Below are positions 33,723 to 41,201 of a DNA stretch of 47,749 nucleotides, one piece after another (within the stretch, counting starts at the first letter, position 1; each line of letters begins with the position of its first letter). The DNA is from an uncultured Pelagibacteraceae bacterium (lineage in GTDB: Bacteria; Pseudomonadota; Alphaproteobacteria; Pelagibacterales; Pelagibacteraceae). The stretch is from contig CACCGT010000010.1 of NCBI GenBank assembly GCA_902545635.1, positions 1 to 47,749 on the forward strand, written 5' to 3'. A program made the translations under genes and the position numbers. The notes under the pieces were generated by a model that worked only from the letters and a program-made list of their open reading frames with translations, had not been told where the DNA came from and did no database searches.

Positions 33723-34960
33723 TGAAATTAGCAATTATAGGGTCTGGTATTTCAGGTCTAAGTGCAGCATATTATCTTTCGAAAAATCATAAAGTTGATC
33801 TTTTTGAAAAAGAAGATCACTTTGGTGGACATTCCCATACAATAGATATCAAAATTCAAGATAATATAATACCTGTAGATATAGGCTTCATTGTATTCAA
33901 TAAAAAAACATATCCAAATTTAATAAATTTTTTTGAAGAAAATAACATAGCTATAGAAAAAAGTAATATGTCATTTTCAGTTTCTGTTAGAGACTCAGAA
34001 ATTGAATATTGTGGAAAAGGAATATCAGGAATTTTTAGCAATAAATTAAATCTATTAAATATAAAATTTTTAAAAATGTTTTTTACAATAATTGATTTTT
34101 ACAAAAAGAGTGAAAACAAAAATTTAATTACCGAGAATATTACTTTAGGAAAATATTTAGAAAAATTAAATGTTTCAGACTATTTCATAAAATTTCATAT
34201 TATTCCAATGGTTTCAGCAATATGGTCAATGCCTCCTTATGAAGCAAAGCAAATGCCTTTAAGTTTTTTTTTAAAATTTTTCCAAAACCATGGTCTTTTT
34301 AAATTAAAAAATAGACCTCAATGGTTTACAGTTTCAAACAGAAGCAGAACATATGTAGATAAAATACTGAGCAATATAAGTGGCGAATACTATAAAAATT
34401 ATAACATAAATAAAATTAAAAGAATTCAATCTGGAGTCCAGGTTTATTATGGTGATAAAAATGAGTATTTTACTTATGACAAAGTTGTACTAGCTACACA
34501 TGCTGATCAAGCTCTTTCAATGATTGAAGCTCCAGATGAAAATGAAAAAAAGATTTTGAGTAATTTTAAATATAAAACAAATGAGGCGGTTATTCATGAA
34601 GATATTAATTACATGCCAAAAAATAATAAAGCTTGGTGTTCTTGGAATTCATCAATAAAGGCTGAAAACAGCGAGCAAAATTCCATTACTTATTGGTTAA
34701 ATTTATTGCAGAATCTGAATATTTCTAAAAATATATTTTTAACATTGAATCCTTATTTGAAAATACCTGAAGAAAAAATAATTAGAAGGGTACAATTTAC
34801 ACATCCTTATTTTGATCAAAAAGCAATTAATAGTCAAAAGGATCTACATTTAATTCAAAATAAAAATAATATTTTATTTTGTGGAAGTTATTTTGGTTAT
34901 GGTTTTCATGAAGATGGTATAAAATCATCATTAGATATGATGAATTATATTAATGTTTAA
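33722..34960 (+). CDS. FAD/NAD(P)-binding amine-oxidase-like protein (COG2907 type)
   Basis: A 412-residue flavoprotein. The dinucleotide-binding motif GSGISGLSAAYYLS is near residue 7, followed by LFEKEDHFGGHSHT and DIGFIVFNKKTYPNL. The C-terminus has the second FAD motif NNILFCGSYFGYGFHEDGIKSSLDM. The middle IPMVSAIWSMPPYEAKQMPLSFFLKFFQNHGL region marks the COG2907 group that is genetically linked to DUF1365 and CFA-like genes. In Rhodobacter sphaeroides, relatives of this cluster are under the singlet-oxygen sigma factor and take part in making modified (furan) fatty acids. Desaturation or oxidation of a phospholipid acyl chain is therefore the likely role, by analogy. Confidence 0.88.
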   Translation: MKLAIIGSGISGLSAAYYLSKNHKVDLFEKEDHFGGHSHTIDIKIQDNIIPVDIGFIVFNKKTYPNLINFFEENNIAIEKSNMSFSVSVRDSEIEYCGKGISGIFSNKLNLLNIKFLKMFFTIIDFYKKSENKNLITENITLGKYLEKLNVSDYFIKFHIIPMVSAIWSMPPYEAKQMPLSFFLKFFQNHGLFKLKNRPQWFTVSNRSRTYVDKILSNISGEYYKNYNINKIKRIQSGVQVYYGDKNEYFTYDKVVLATHADQALSMIEAPDENEKKILSNFKYKTNEAVIHEDINYMPKNNKAWCSWNSSIKAENSEQNSITYWLNLLQNLNISKNIFLTLNPYLKIPEEKIIRRVQFTHPYFDQKAINSQKDLHLIQNKNNILFCGSYFGYGFHEDGIKSSLDMMNYINV

Positions 34961-35729
34961 AAACTCAAAAATTTATACTGGGAAAGTAATTCATAGAAGA
35001 TTTAAACCTAAAAATCACTATTTTAAATATAGTGTTTTTTCATTGTTGATTGACCTTGATGATTTAGAGGAAATTAATAAGAATATTACTATATTTTCTT
35101 ATAATAAATTTAATATTATAAGTTTTTTTGACAAAGATCACGGTAATCGAGATGGAACATCTTTAAAAAATTGGGTTAAACATAATCTAAAAAATATTGG
35201 CATTGATGAAACAGAAGTAAAAGTTAAAATATTGTGTTATCCAAGAATTTTTGGGTATGTATTTAATCCTTTAAGTGTTTTTTTTATATATAATAAAGAT
35301 AACAAAATAATTTCAATTTTCTATGAAGTTAAAAATACTTTTGGTGAACAGCATACTTATATTTTTAAAACTCATGATACAGAGACTATAAAAAATAGTT
35401 GTACAAAAAAATTTCATGTATCGCCTTTTATAGAAATGGAGTGTATTTATAAATTTAGAGTAAACAAACCTTCTGATAAAATATCAGTTATAATAGACCA
35501 ATCTGATAAAGAGGGAAAATTATTATTTGCATCACAAGACGGTATTGCAAAAGATTTAAGTAATAAAAATTTGTTCTTTTCTTATATTTTTCACCCATTA
35601 ATGACATTCAAAGTTATTGTCGCAATCCATTATGAAGCATTTAAATTATGGTTAAAAGGAATAAAGTTTATAAAGAAAAAGTTAAGAATTAAAAATAATA
35701 TTTCAGAAGAAATAAATGAATTTGAATAA
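34953..35729 (+). CDS. DUF1365 family protein
   Basis: A 258-residue DUF1365 protein. Conserved stretches are IYTGKVIHRRFKPKNHYFKYSVFSLLIDLDDL at the N-terminus, DHGNRDGTSLKNWV near residue 62, YPRIFGYVFNPLSVFFIYN near residue 91, YEVKNTFGEQHTY near residue 121, and HPLMTFKVIVAIHYEAFKLWLKG near the end. The family has no known catalytic mechanism. It is nearly always next to the COG2907 flavoprotein and a CFA-like methyltransferase, as here. It overlaps the flavoprotein gene by 8 bases and the methyltransferase gene by 14. Confidence 0.92.
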   Translation: MFKNSKIYTGKVIHRRFKPKNHYFKYSVFSLLIDLDDLEEINKNITIFSYNKFNIISFFDKDHGNRDGTSLKNWVKHNLKNIGIDETEVKVKILCYPRIFGYVFNPLSVFFIYNKDNKIISIFYEVKNTFGEQHTYIFKTHDTETIKNSCTKKFHVSPFIEMECIYKFRVNKPSDKISVIIDQSDKEGKLLFASQDGIAKDLSNKNLFFSYIFHPLMTFKVIVAIHYEAFKLWLKGIKFIKKKLRIKNNISEEINEFE

Positions 35730-36888
35730 ATTGTCAGACAAGATTGTTTTTAGCTCACTCAAATATATAAAACATGGTTCGTTAAAGATAATCAATCATG
35801 ATGGAAAAGAATATAATTTTGGAAATAGTAATGAAAGATTACATGCTCATTTAAAAATCAATAAACCAGGAATTACTCTAAAAATAATCAAAAATGGTAG
35901 CATCGGTTTAGCAGAAGCGTATATGGATAACAGTTTTGAAACAAAAAATTTAACCAACTTAATAGAATTAGCTGCCAAAAATATAAAAATAATACATAAA
36001 TTTTCTGGATCCTTTGATATTGCAATATTTAACAAAATCAAAAATTTTTTTATTAAAAATAATAAATCTAGAAGTAAAGAAAATATAAGAAAACATTACG
36101 ATTTAGGAAATGAGTTCTTCTCCTTATGGCTTGATAAAACATTAACATATTCGAGTGCAATCTTTGAAGAAGGAAATGACTTAGAAAAAGCACAAATCAA
36201 CAAATATAAGAAACTTTCAAATTTAGTAAAGCCTAAGCCTGGTGACAAAATGCTAGAGATAGGATGTGGTTGGGGAGGCTTTGCGGAATACATTGGAAAA
36301 AATTATGATGTAAAATTAGATTGTATTACTATTTCTAAAAAACAATATGAATTTTCCAAGGAAAGAATTCATAAAGTTGGTTTAAATGAGAAGATAAACA
36401 TACAAATGTTAGACTTTAGAGATATTAAAAATAAATATAATTCAATTGCATCAATAGAAATGATCGAGGCTGTCGGTCATAACTATTTAAAAAATTATTT
36501 TAATACAATAAAGCATAATCTAGTAGATGGTGGAACAGCTGCCATACAAGCAATCACTATTGATGATAGCATTTACGAAAGGTATAAAAATAAGACTGAT
36601 TTCATCCAAAAATATATTTTTCCTGGAGGTTTTTTGCCAAGCAAAAATGAGTTAGTTTCTTTATCAAATAAATCAGGACTTAAATTTGAGAAATGTAATT
36701 CTTACGGAGAACATTACTCAAATACCCTGAGAATTTGGAGAGATGAATTTTTCAACAAGTGGGATCAAATTTCATCCCAAGGTTTTGATAACACTTTCAA
36801 AAGAATGTGGAACTTTTACTTGTCTTATTGCGAGGCTGGATTTAAATCCAAAAATATCGATTTAATACAATTTGCTCTTCAAAAGTAA
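35716..36888 (+). CDS. Cyclopropane-fatty-acid-synthase-like methyltransferase
   Basis: A 390-residue SAM-dependent methyltransferase of the CFA/mycolic acid family. The SAM motif MLEIGCGWGGFAEYIG is near residue 178, and the family motif RKHYDLGNEFFSLWLD near residue 125 is followed by TYSSAIF. In bona fide CFA synthases the second of those serines is a conserved cysteine (YSCA; Cys139 in E. coli) that holds the active-site bicarbonate; here Ser147 replaces it. IEMIEAVGHNY near residue 247 and YIFPGGFLPS near residue 305 are also conserved. Methylation of an unsaturated phospholipid acyl chain is expected, but the product may be a branched or furan precursor rather than a cyclopropane. Confidence 0.88.
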   Translation: MNLNKLSDKIVFSSLKYIKHGSLKIINHDGKEYNFGNSNERLHAHLKINKPGITLKIIKNGSIGLAEAYMDNSFETKNLTNLIELAAKNIKIIHKFSGSFDIAIFNKIKNFFIKNNKSRSKENIRKHYDLGNEFFSLWLDKTLTYSSAIFEEGNDLEKAQINKYKKLSNLVKPKPGDKMLEIGCGWGGFAEYIGKNYDVKLDCITISKKQYEFSKERIHKVGLNEKINIQMLDFRDIKNKYNSIASIEMIEAVGHNYLKNYFNTIKHNLVDGGTAAIQAITIDDSIYERYKNKTDFIQKYIFPGGFLPSKNELVSLSNKSGLKFEKCNSYGEHYSNTLRIWRDEFFNKWDQISSQGFDNTFKRMWNFYLSYCEAGFKSKNIDLIQFALQK

Positions 36889-36892
36889 CTTT

Positions 36893-37429
36893 ATGAAATT
36901 AAAATATTTTTTATTGATAATAATCTCAGTATTGATTACAAACTGTTCATCTAATCAAGGTATGAAACCAGAAGATTTTAAAAACCAAAAACCAAGACTG
37001 ATAATTGAAGAATATTTATCTGGAAATGTAAAAGCATGGGGTATTTTACAAAATAGGTCAGGTAAAGTTACTCGACAGTTTTCTGCAGATTTGAATGGAA
37101 AGTGGGATGGAAAACAATTAATACTTGACGAAAAATTTGTTTGGAACGATGGAGAAATTCAAAATAGGCAATGGACAATCAATAAAATTGATGAACATAA
37201 CTATGAAGGCACTGCTGGAGATGTAGTTGGAACTGCAAAAGGTTTTTCTTATGGTCCTGCATTTAAGTTTGAATATGTACTGTTAGTTCCTGTAAAAGGA
37301 AGAGAAATGAAAATAACTTTTGATGATTGGATCTTTATGCAAGATGAAAGAGTAGCAATTAATAGAGCAAAAATGACAAAGTTTGGTATTAAAGTTGCAG
37401 AATTAACTGTGATGTTTGTAAAAGATTAA
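36893..37429 (+). CDS. DUF3833 family lipoprotein
   Basis: A 178-residue lipoprotein starting at the ATG at 36893; a TTG at 36872 inside the upstream gene is rejected because it would spoil the signal peptide. The signal MKLKYFLLIIISVLITNC has a lipobox cysteine near residue 18. The mature part (KPEDF, YLSGNVKAWGILQNRSGKVTRQF, DGEIQNRQWTI, and a final DEHNYEGTAGDVVGTAKG stretch) matches the DUF3833 group, a beta-rich, lipocalin-like family linked to CFA-like genes in proteobacteria. It may bind or carry a modified lipid in the periplasm; that is inference. Confidence 0.85.
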   Translation: MKLKYFLLIIISVLITNCSSNQGMKPEDFKNQKPRLIIEEYLSGNVKAWGILQNRSGKVTRQFSADLNGKWDGKQLILDEKFVWNDGEIQNRQWTINKIDEHNYEGTAGDVVGTAKGFSYGPAFKFEYVLLVPVKGREMKITFDDWIFMQDERVAINRAKMTKFGIKVAELTVMFVKD

Positions 37430-37431
37430 AT

Positions 37432-38187
37432 TTATTTTTTTTGAAGCTTCGTCATTTTTCTTATCAAATATAAGTAGATCCCATTTGGCAAAATCTTAAA
37501 AAATTTTAATATTAAAAATAAACTTCTAGGAAAAGCTATTTCAAATGAATTTTTATTTATTAAACCATCATAAATCTGTTCAGCCGCATATTGTGTGGTT
37601 TTTAAAAATGGCATTTTAAATGTGTTTTTATCCGTAAGTCTTGTTTTGATAAATCCAGGGCTGACTAGACATACGCGAACATCATATCTTTGAAAATCAA
37701 GATATAAACTTTCTGCTAAATTAATAAGAGCTGCTTTTGCAGGCCCATAGGCAGTTGAATTTGGCAATCCTCTGTATCCTGCAGTAGAAGATACAATAGA
37801 TATAACTCCTTGCCTTTTTTCTTTGTAATATTTTTCAACAGCTTTAATACAGTTTATGGTTCCAATATAATTCACATTTGTAACATCAATTATATTCTGA
37901 AGATCAAAATCCTTCTCTTTTTCAGGCTCATAAATTGCAGTAGAAAAAAAACAAATATCAACCTTGTTGTATTTCTCAACAATAGTTTTAAAAACTGAAT
38001 GACATGCTTCATAATCAACAATATCTAATTTCAAATAATCAATATTTTCATTTTTATCTGAAATATCTTTTAAGACTTCCTCACGTCTTGATGATATAAT
38101 TACCTGCCATCCTTTATTTGCAAACTTTAATGCAACTGCTTTTCCTATTCCACTGCTACCGCCAGTTATCCAAATTACTTTTTTCAT
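37432..38187 (-). CDS. SDR-family oxidoreductase
   Basis: A 251-residue classical short-chain dehydrogenase. The nucleotide-binding motif TGGSSGIG is near residue 8, an SSRR follows strand 2 as in NADP-preferring enzymes, the catalytic serine lies in IVSSTAGYRG near residue 137, and YGPAK near residue 151 supplies Tyr and Lys. PGFIKTRLT follows. The C-terminal hydrophobic stretch (about residues 215-240) suggests membrane association. SDR genes of this kind accompany the COG2907-DUF1365-CFA cluster in other proteobacteria. It is convergent with the DUF3833 gene with a 2-base gap. The substrate is unknown. Confidence 0.88.
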   Translation of the reverse strand: MKKVIWITGGSSGIGKAVALKFANKGWQVIISSRREEVLKDISDKNENIDYLKLDIVDYEACHSVFKTIVEKYNKVDICFFSTAIYEPEKEKDFDLQNIIDVTNVNYIGTINCIKAVEKYYKEKRQGVISIVSSTAGYRGLPNSTAYGPAKAALINLAESLYLDFQRYDVRVCLVSPGFIKTRLTDKNTFKMPFLKTTQYAAEQIYDGLINKNSFEIAFPRSLFLILKFFKILPNGIYLYLIRKMTKLQKK

Positions 38188-38224
38188 CTATTTTCTTTGT
38201 TTTATCTCATAAATTTTTATCGAC

Positions 38225-38518
38225 ATGCGACAAGAATTGAATAGTATTAATTATATTGAGAACTATATCAACCATATGTTCAAAATTATAATCATATATG
38301 AGTTAATTTTCGTCGCGTTTTGGAATATTCTTTATTATTCTAACTCTGGAGTAGAGAACTGGTTCCAAGAAAAAATTTTGACAGCCATCTTTGTGTTTCT
38401 ATCTACCATGGCTTTAGGACTAACTTTAATTTATGTGATTTATTATAGTTTAAAAATTACGGGGCTATCAAAAATTTTAAAATCACTTAAAGATCCTAGA
38501 AAAAGCAATACACAATAA
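38225..38518 (+). CDS. Small two-helix membrane protein of unknown function
   Basis: A 97-residue protein with two hydrophobic segments (about residues 18-40 and 50-75) and a basic C-terminal tail. I do not recognise a family. It lies alone on the + strand between the SDR gene (divergent, 37 bases away) and the DUF2256 gene, whose stop codon begins on the very next base, so it is boxed in by minus-strand genes. Its place in the oxidative-stress and fatty-acid cluster is the only clue to function. In other species small membrane proteins such as DUF2878 occupy comparable positions, but this one is shorter. Confidence 0.65.
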   Translation: MRQELNSINYIENYINHMFKIIIIYELIFVAFWNILYYSNSGVENWFQEKILTAIFVFLSTMALGLTLIYVIYYSLKITGLSKILKSLKDPRKSNTQ

Positions 38519-38647
38519 TTAATTACTAGAGGCGCATCTCTTAGAGCAATACTTAACTTTTTCCCAATTAAGTTTCCATTTTTTTCTCCAAGAAAAAGGC
38601 TTGTTACAAACTTTGCATACCTTAGTTGGTAGGTTTTGTTTTTTCAT
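38519..38647 (-). CDS. DUF2256 zinc-ribbon peptide (42 residues)
   Basis: A short gene read from the ATG at 38647. The product starts [14 protein letters not shown] and contains [20 protein letters not shown] followed by SKRC. The pattern CxxC (residues 11 and 14) ... CxxxC (residues 34 and 38) with PFxWRKKW is the DUF2256 signature, a one-zinc ribbon. DUF2256 genes are commonly found beside photolyase/cryptochrome genes, and one lies two genes upstream here. It overlaps the end of the DCC gene by 26 bases in another frame, and its stop abuts the stop of the convergent small membrane gene. Confidence 0.88.
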   Translation of the reverse strand: MKKQNLPTKVCKVCNKPFSWRKKWKLNWEKVKYCSKRCASSN

Positions 38648-38993
38648 TTAATTGTTTTCTGTTTTTTAAAAATAAGAAAAATGCAGCAATTTCATATATA
38701 TAATGAAAAATAATAAATAAGGGTTTTATTGAAAAAATTTTAGATAGGATTTTATATTTTGGTATTTTTGACCAAATTATAATAAATGCTTTAGCACCTC
38801 CAATAACTTCACCATCATTTATTACATGCAACCTTCTGAGCAACTCTTTTTGCGACTTAGATGTTATTTTTATAGCCTCATCATTATTTGTAATATCTAT
38901 CCACTCCAAATCACTATTTGCAATTTTTTTATAATGATTTATTTCCATTCTACAAATATTGCAAGAATCGTTAAAATAAACTTTAATTCCCAT
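38622..38993 (-). CDS. DCC-family (DUF393) thiol-disulfide protein
   Basis: A 123-residue DUF393 protein named for the DxxCxxC motif: [17 protein letters not shown] near residue 7 supplies Asp and the two cysteines, on a thioredoxin-like strand-helix start. [22 protein letters not shown] and a final hydrophobic helix (about residues 88-110) match the family. A thiol-disulfide role is proposed for the family but is untested in most members. It overlaps the photolyase gene by 11 bases and the DUF2256 gene by 26, giving a three-gene minus-strand operon. Confidence 0.88.
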   Translation of the reverse strand: MGIKVYFNDSCNICRMEINHYKKIANSDLEWIDITNNDEAIKITSKSQKELLRRLHVINDGEVIGGAKAFIIIWSKIPKYKILSKIFSIKPLFIIFHYIYEIAAFFLFLKNRKQLNEKTKPTN

Positions 38994-40479
38994 AAGTATT
39001 ATCTTTAATGAATTTGTTTGCTTCTGATAATATTAATTTTTTTCTATTTTCTTTCATTTTATCAAAAATTCTTACCATGATAGACAACCTTGGATTTTTC
39101 AAAAAAAATTTTCTATTTCTATCTATGAAACGCCAATAAAGACCATCCATAACATTACACCAGTTGCCCCTTTTAAAATCCATCATTTTCATAAAATAAC
39201 TTGATCCACAGATATAAGGCTTAGTTGCGAAAATTCCACCATCACTAAACAAACCCATTCCATAAACATTTGGAACCATAACCCAATCAGATGAGTCCAC
39301 AAACATTTCCATGAACCATTTATAAACTGATTTTGGTTCAACTTCGCATAAATTCATAATATTTGACAATATCATTAATCTTTCAATGTGGTGCGACCAA
39401 CCAAATTTGCTAGCATTTTTAATTGCATGATCTAAAGGATCCAAACCAGTGCTGCCATCATAGAATGTATCTTTCATTTTTCGATTATGTTTAAAGAAAT
39501 TTCCACTTTCCATTTCTTTACTATAATTTTGATATATTCCTCTCATAAACTCTCTCCAACCAATTATTTGTCTTATATAACCTTCTAAAGAATTTAGTCT
39601 GACACTCTTACTATGGTGATAAGTCATTATTTTTTGAATGATAATGTCTGGCGTTATTAAACCTAGATTTAAATACGGACTAAGAGCACTGTGAAATAAA
39701 ATATTATTTTTTTGATCAACAGCATCTTCGTAATCACCAAATAGGTTTAACTTATCTTTAATAAAAAAATCTAATAATTTTGAAATATCTTTATATTCAG
39801 TTGCAAACCAAAATTTTTTGGTATCACCTGGATGTTTACTAAATAATTTTTCAATAATTGGTTTTAAACTTTTTGTATGTTTAGTTTCTTTAATTTCTGG
39901 AAATTTTGGTATTAAGATATTTTTTGGCAGTTTTTTTCTATTATCCTCATCAAAACTCCATTTTCCTCCCTCTGGTGTACCATCTTTGTTTAACAAAATG
40001 TTTAATCTCTCTCGCTTTTCTTTATAAAACTTTGCCATAAAGGGTTTTTTTGTTTTTGATAAATATTTTTTAAAATCTTCACGACTATCTAAAAACATTG
40101 GCGATCGAATTATATTCCACTGAATATTTTGTTTTTTTAAAAAATTATTTATTTTTGTTTCAAAAAATTTATCCTCTATTTCAAAACTAGTTACTTCTTT
40201 TATCTTATTCATCTTTAACAATTTTTCTAATTTCTTCGTATAGTCCTTTTTAAAATCAGTAGAATCAATTTTTGAGTAATTAAGCTTAAATTTATTTTCC
40301 TTCAATTTATCCGCATAAGATCTCATTGAAGATAAAAATAGTAGAATTTTTAATTTATGATGTCTTTCATATGTACATAATTGGTAGTCTTCTGACATAA
40401 AAAATAGGTGGTCTTTTTTGAAGCGGTCGAGGTTTTTTAATGGAAATAACTGATTTCCAAGTATAAAAAATAATTTCAT
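38983..40479 (-). CDS. Photolyase/cryptochrome-family protein (PhrB/DPRP type)
   Basis: A 498-residue protein of the deoxyribodipyrimidine-photolyase-related (PF04244) group. It starts FFILGNQLFPL, has the HHKLKILLFLSSMR stretch near residue 40, and the FAD-binding helical domain with GYIRQIIGWREFMRG near residue 300 and GWSHHIERLMILSNIM near residue 360. DWVMVPNVYGMGLFSDGGIFATKPYICGSSY spans about 398-428. The group includes the (6-4) photolyases that carry a 4Fe-4S cluster. Only Cys378, Cys424 and Cys441 are seen here in the relevant domain, and the loop that usually holds a CxxC pair is short (DFKRGNWC), so a cluster is doubtful. DNA repair by blue light is the probable role. Confidence 0.9.
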   Translation of the reverse strand: MKLFFILGNQLFPLKNLDRFKKDHLFFMSEDYQLCTYERHHKLKILLFLSSMRSYADKLKENKFKLNYSKIDSTDFKKDYTKKLEKLLKMNKIKEVTSFEIEDKFFETKINNFLKKQNIQWNIIRSPMFLDSREDFKKYLSKTKKPFMAKFYKEKRERLNILLNKDGTPEGGKWSFDEDNRKKLPKNILIPKFPEIKETKHTKSLKPIIEKLFSKHPGDTKKFWFATEYKDISKLLDFFIKDKLNLFGDYEDAVDQKNNILFHSALSPYLNLGLITPDIIIQKIMTYHHSKSVRLNSLEGYIRQIIGWREFMRGIYQNYSKEMESGNFFKHNRKMKDTFYDGSTGLDPLDHAIKNASKFGWSHHIERLMILSNIMNLCEVEPKSVYKWFMEMFVDSSDWVMVPNVYGMGLFSDGGIFATKPYICGSSYFMKMMDFKRGNWCNVMDGLYWRFIDRNRKFFLKNPRLSIMVRIFDKMKENRKKLILSEANKFIKDNTYGN

Positions 40480-40489
40480 TAATTATTAT

Positions 40490-41200
40490 ATGTCAGAAAA
40501 ATATCTAATTGTCGGTGCGACAGGTTCTATCGGATCTAATTTAGCAGAACAAATGCACTCCTCTGGTAGAGAAATTCACTTAGTTGGCAGAGATGAAGCT
40601 CAACTAAAAAATTTATCAGAAAAATTAAATTCTCCACATACTGTTGCAGATGTCTTACATGATGGATTTGTCGATAAGATAAAATCTGATATTCCAGAAA
40701 TTAAGGGTGTAGCTTATTGTGTTGGTTCAATAGATCTAAAGCCATTAAAATTGGCAACTGAAAATGATTTTAATAAATGTATGAAACTAAATTTTTATTC
40801 GGCAGTAGATTTAATTAAAGGATACCAAGATAATCTAAAACAAAATAATGGTTCAATTGTTTTATTTTCAACTGTGGCTGCTCAAAAAGGTTTCACAAAT
40901 CACTCAATTATTGCATCGACCAAAGCAGCAATCGAAGGTTTAACAGTTTCTTTAGCCGCAGAATTTGCACCTAACATAAGAGTAAACAGTATTGCACTAA
41001 GTCTAACAAATTCTAAAATTGCTGAACCAATGTTGAAAAATGTAGCTCTAGCACAAGGAATAGCCAAAGCACATCCACTTAAGAGACTAGGAGAGGGCAA
41101 AGATGGTGCGGCACTGGCTAAATTTTTACTTACAGAAGAAAGTTCTTGGGTAACAGGACAAATAATTGCTGTTGACGGAGGAAGATCAAAACTTTCTTAA
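40490..41200 (+). CDS. SDR-fold protein with altered catalytic site
   Basis: A 236-residue Rossmann-fold SDR. The N-terminus YLIVGATGSIGSNLAEQM is a good nucleotide-binding motif and VAYCVGSI matches the NNAG position. IVLFSTVAAQKG contains the catalytic serine. The YxxxK motif is altered: the sequence is HSIIASTKAAIEG, so Ile takes the place of the tyrosine while the lysine is kept. LAAEFAPNIRVNSIAL and a C-terminal WVTGQIIAVDGGRSKLS are otherwise typical. It may be catalytically unusual or non-enzymatic. It is divergent from the photolyase gene, with only 10 bases between the two start codons. Confidence 0.85.
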   Translation: MSEKYLIVGATGSIGSNLAEQMHSSGREIHLVGRDEAQLKNLSEKLNSPHTVADVLHDGFVDKIKSDIPEIKGVAYCVGSIDLKPLKLATENDFNKCMKLNFYSAVDLIKGYQDNLKQNNGSIVLFSTVAAQKGFTNHSIIASTKAAIEGLTVSLAAEFAPNIRVNSIALSLTNSKIAEPMLKNVALAQGIAKAHPLKRLGEGKDGAALAKFLLTEESSWVTGQIIAVDGGRSKLS

Positions 41201-41201
41201 G

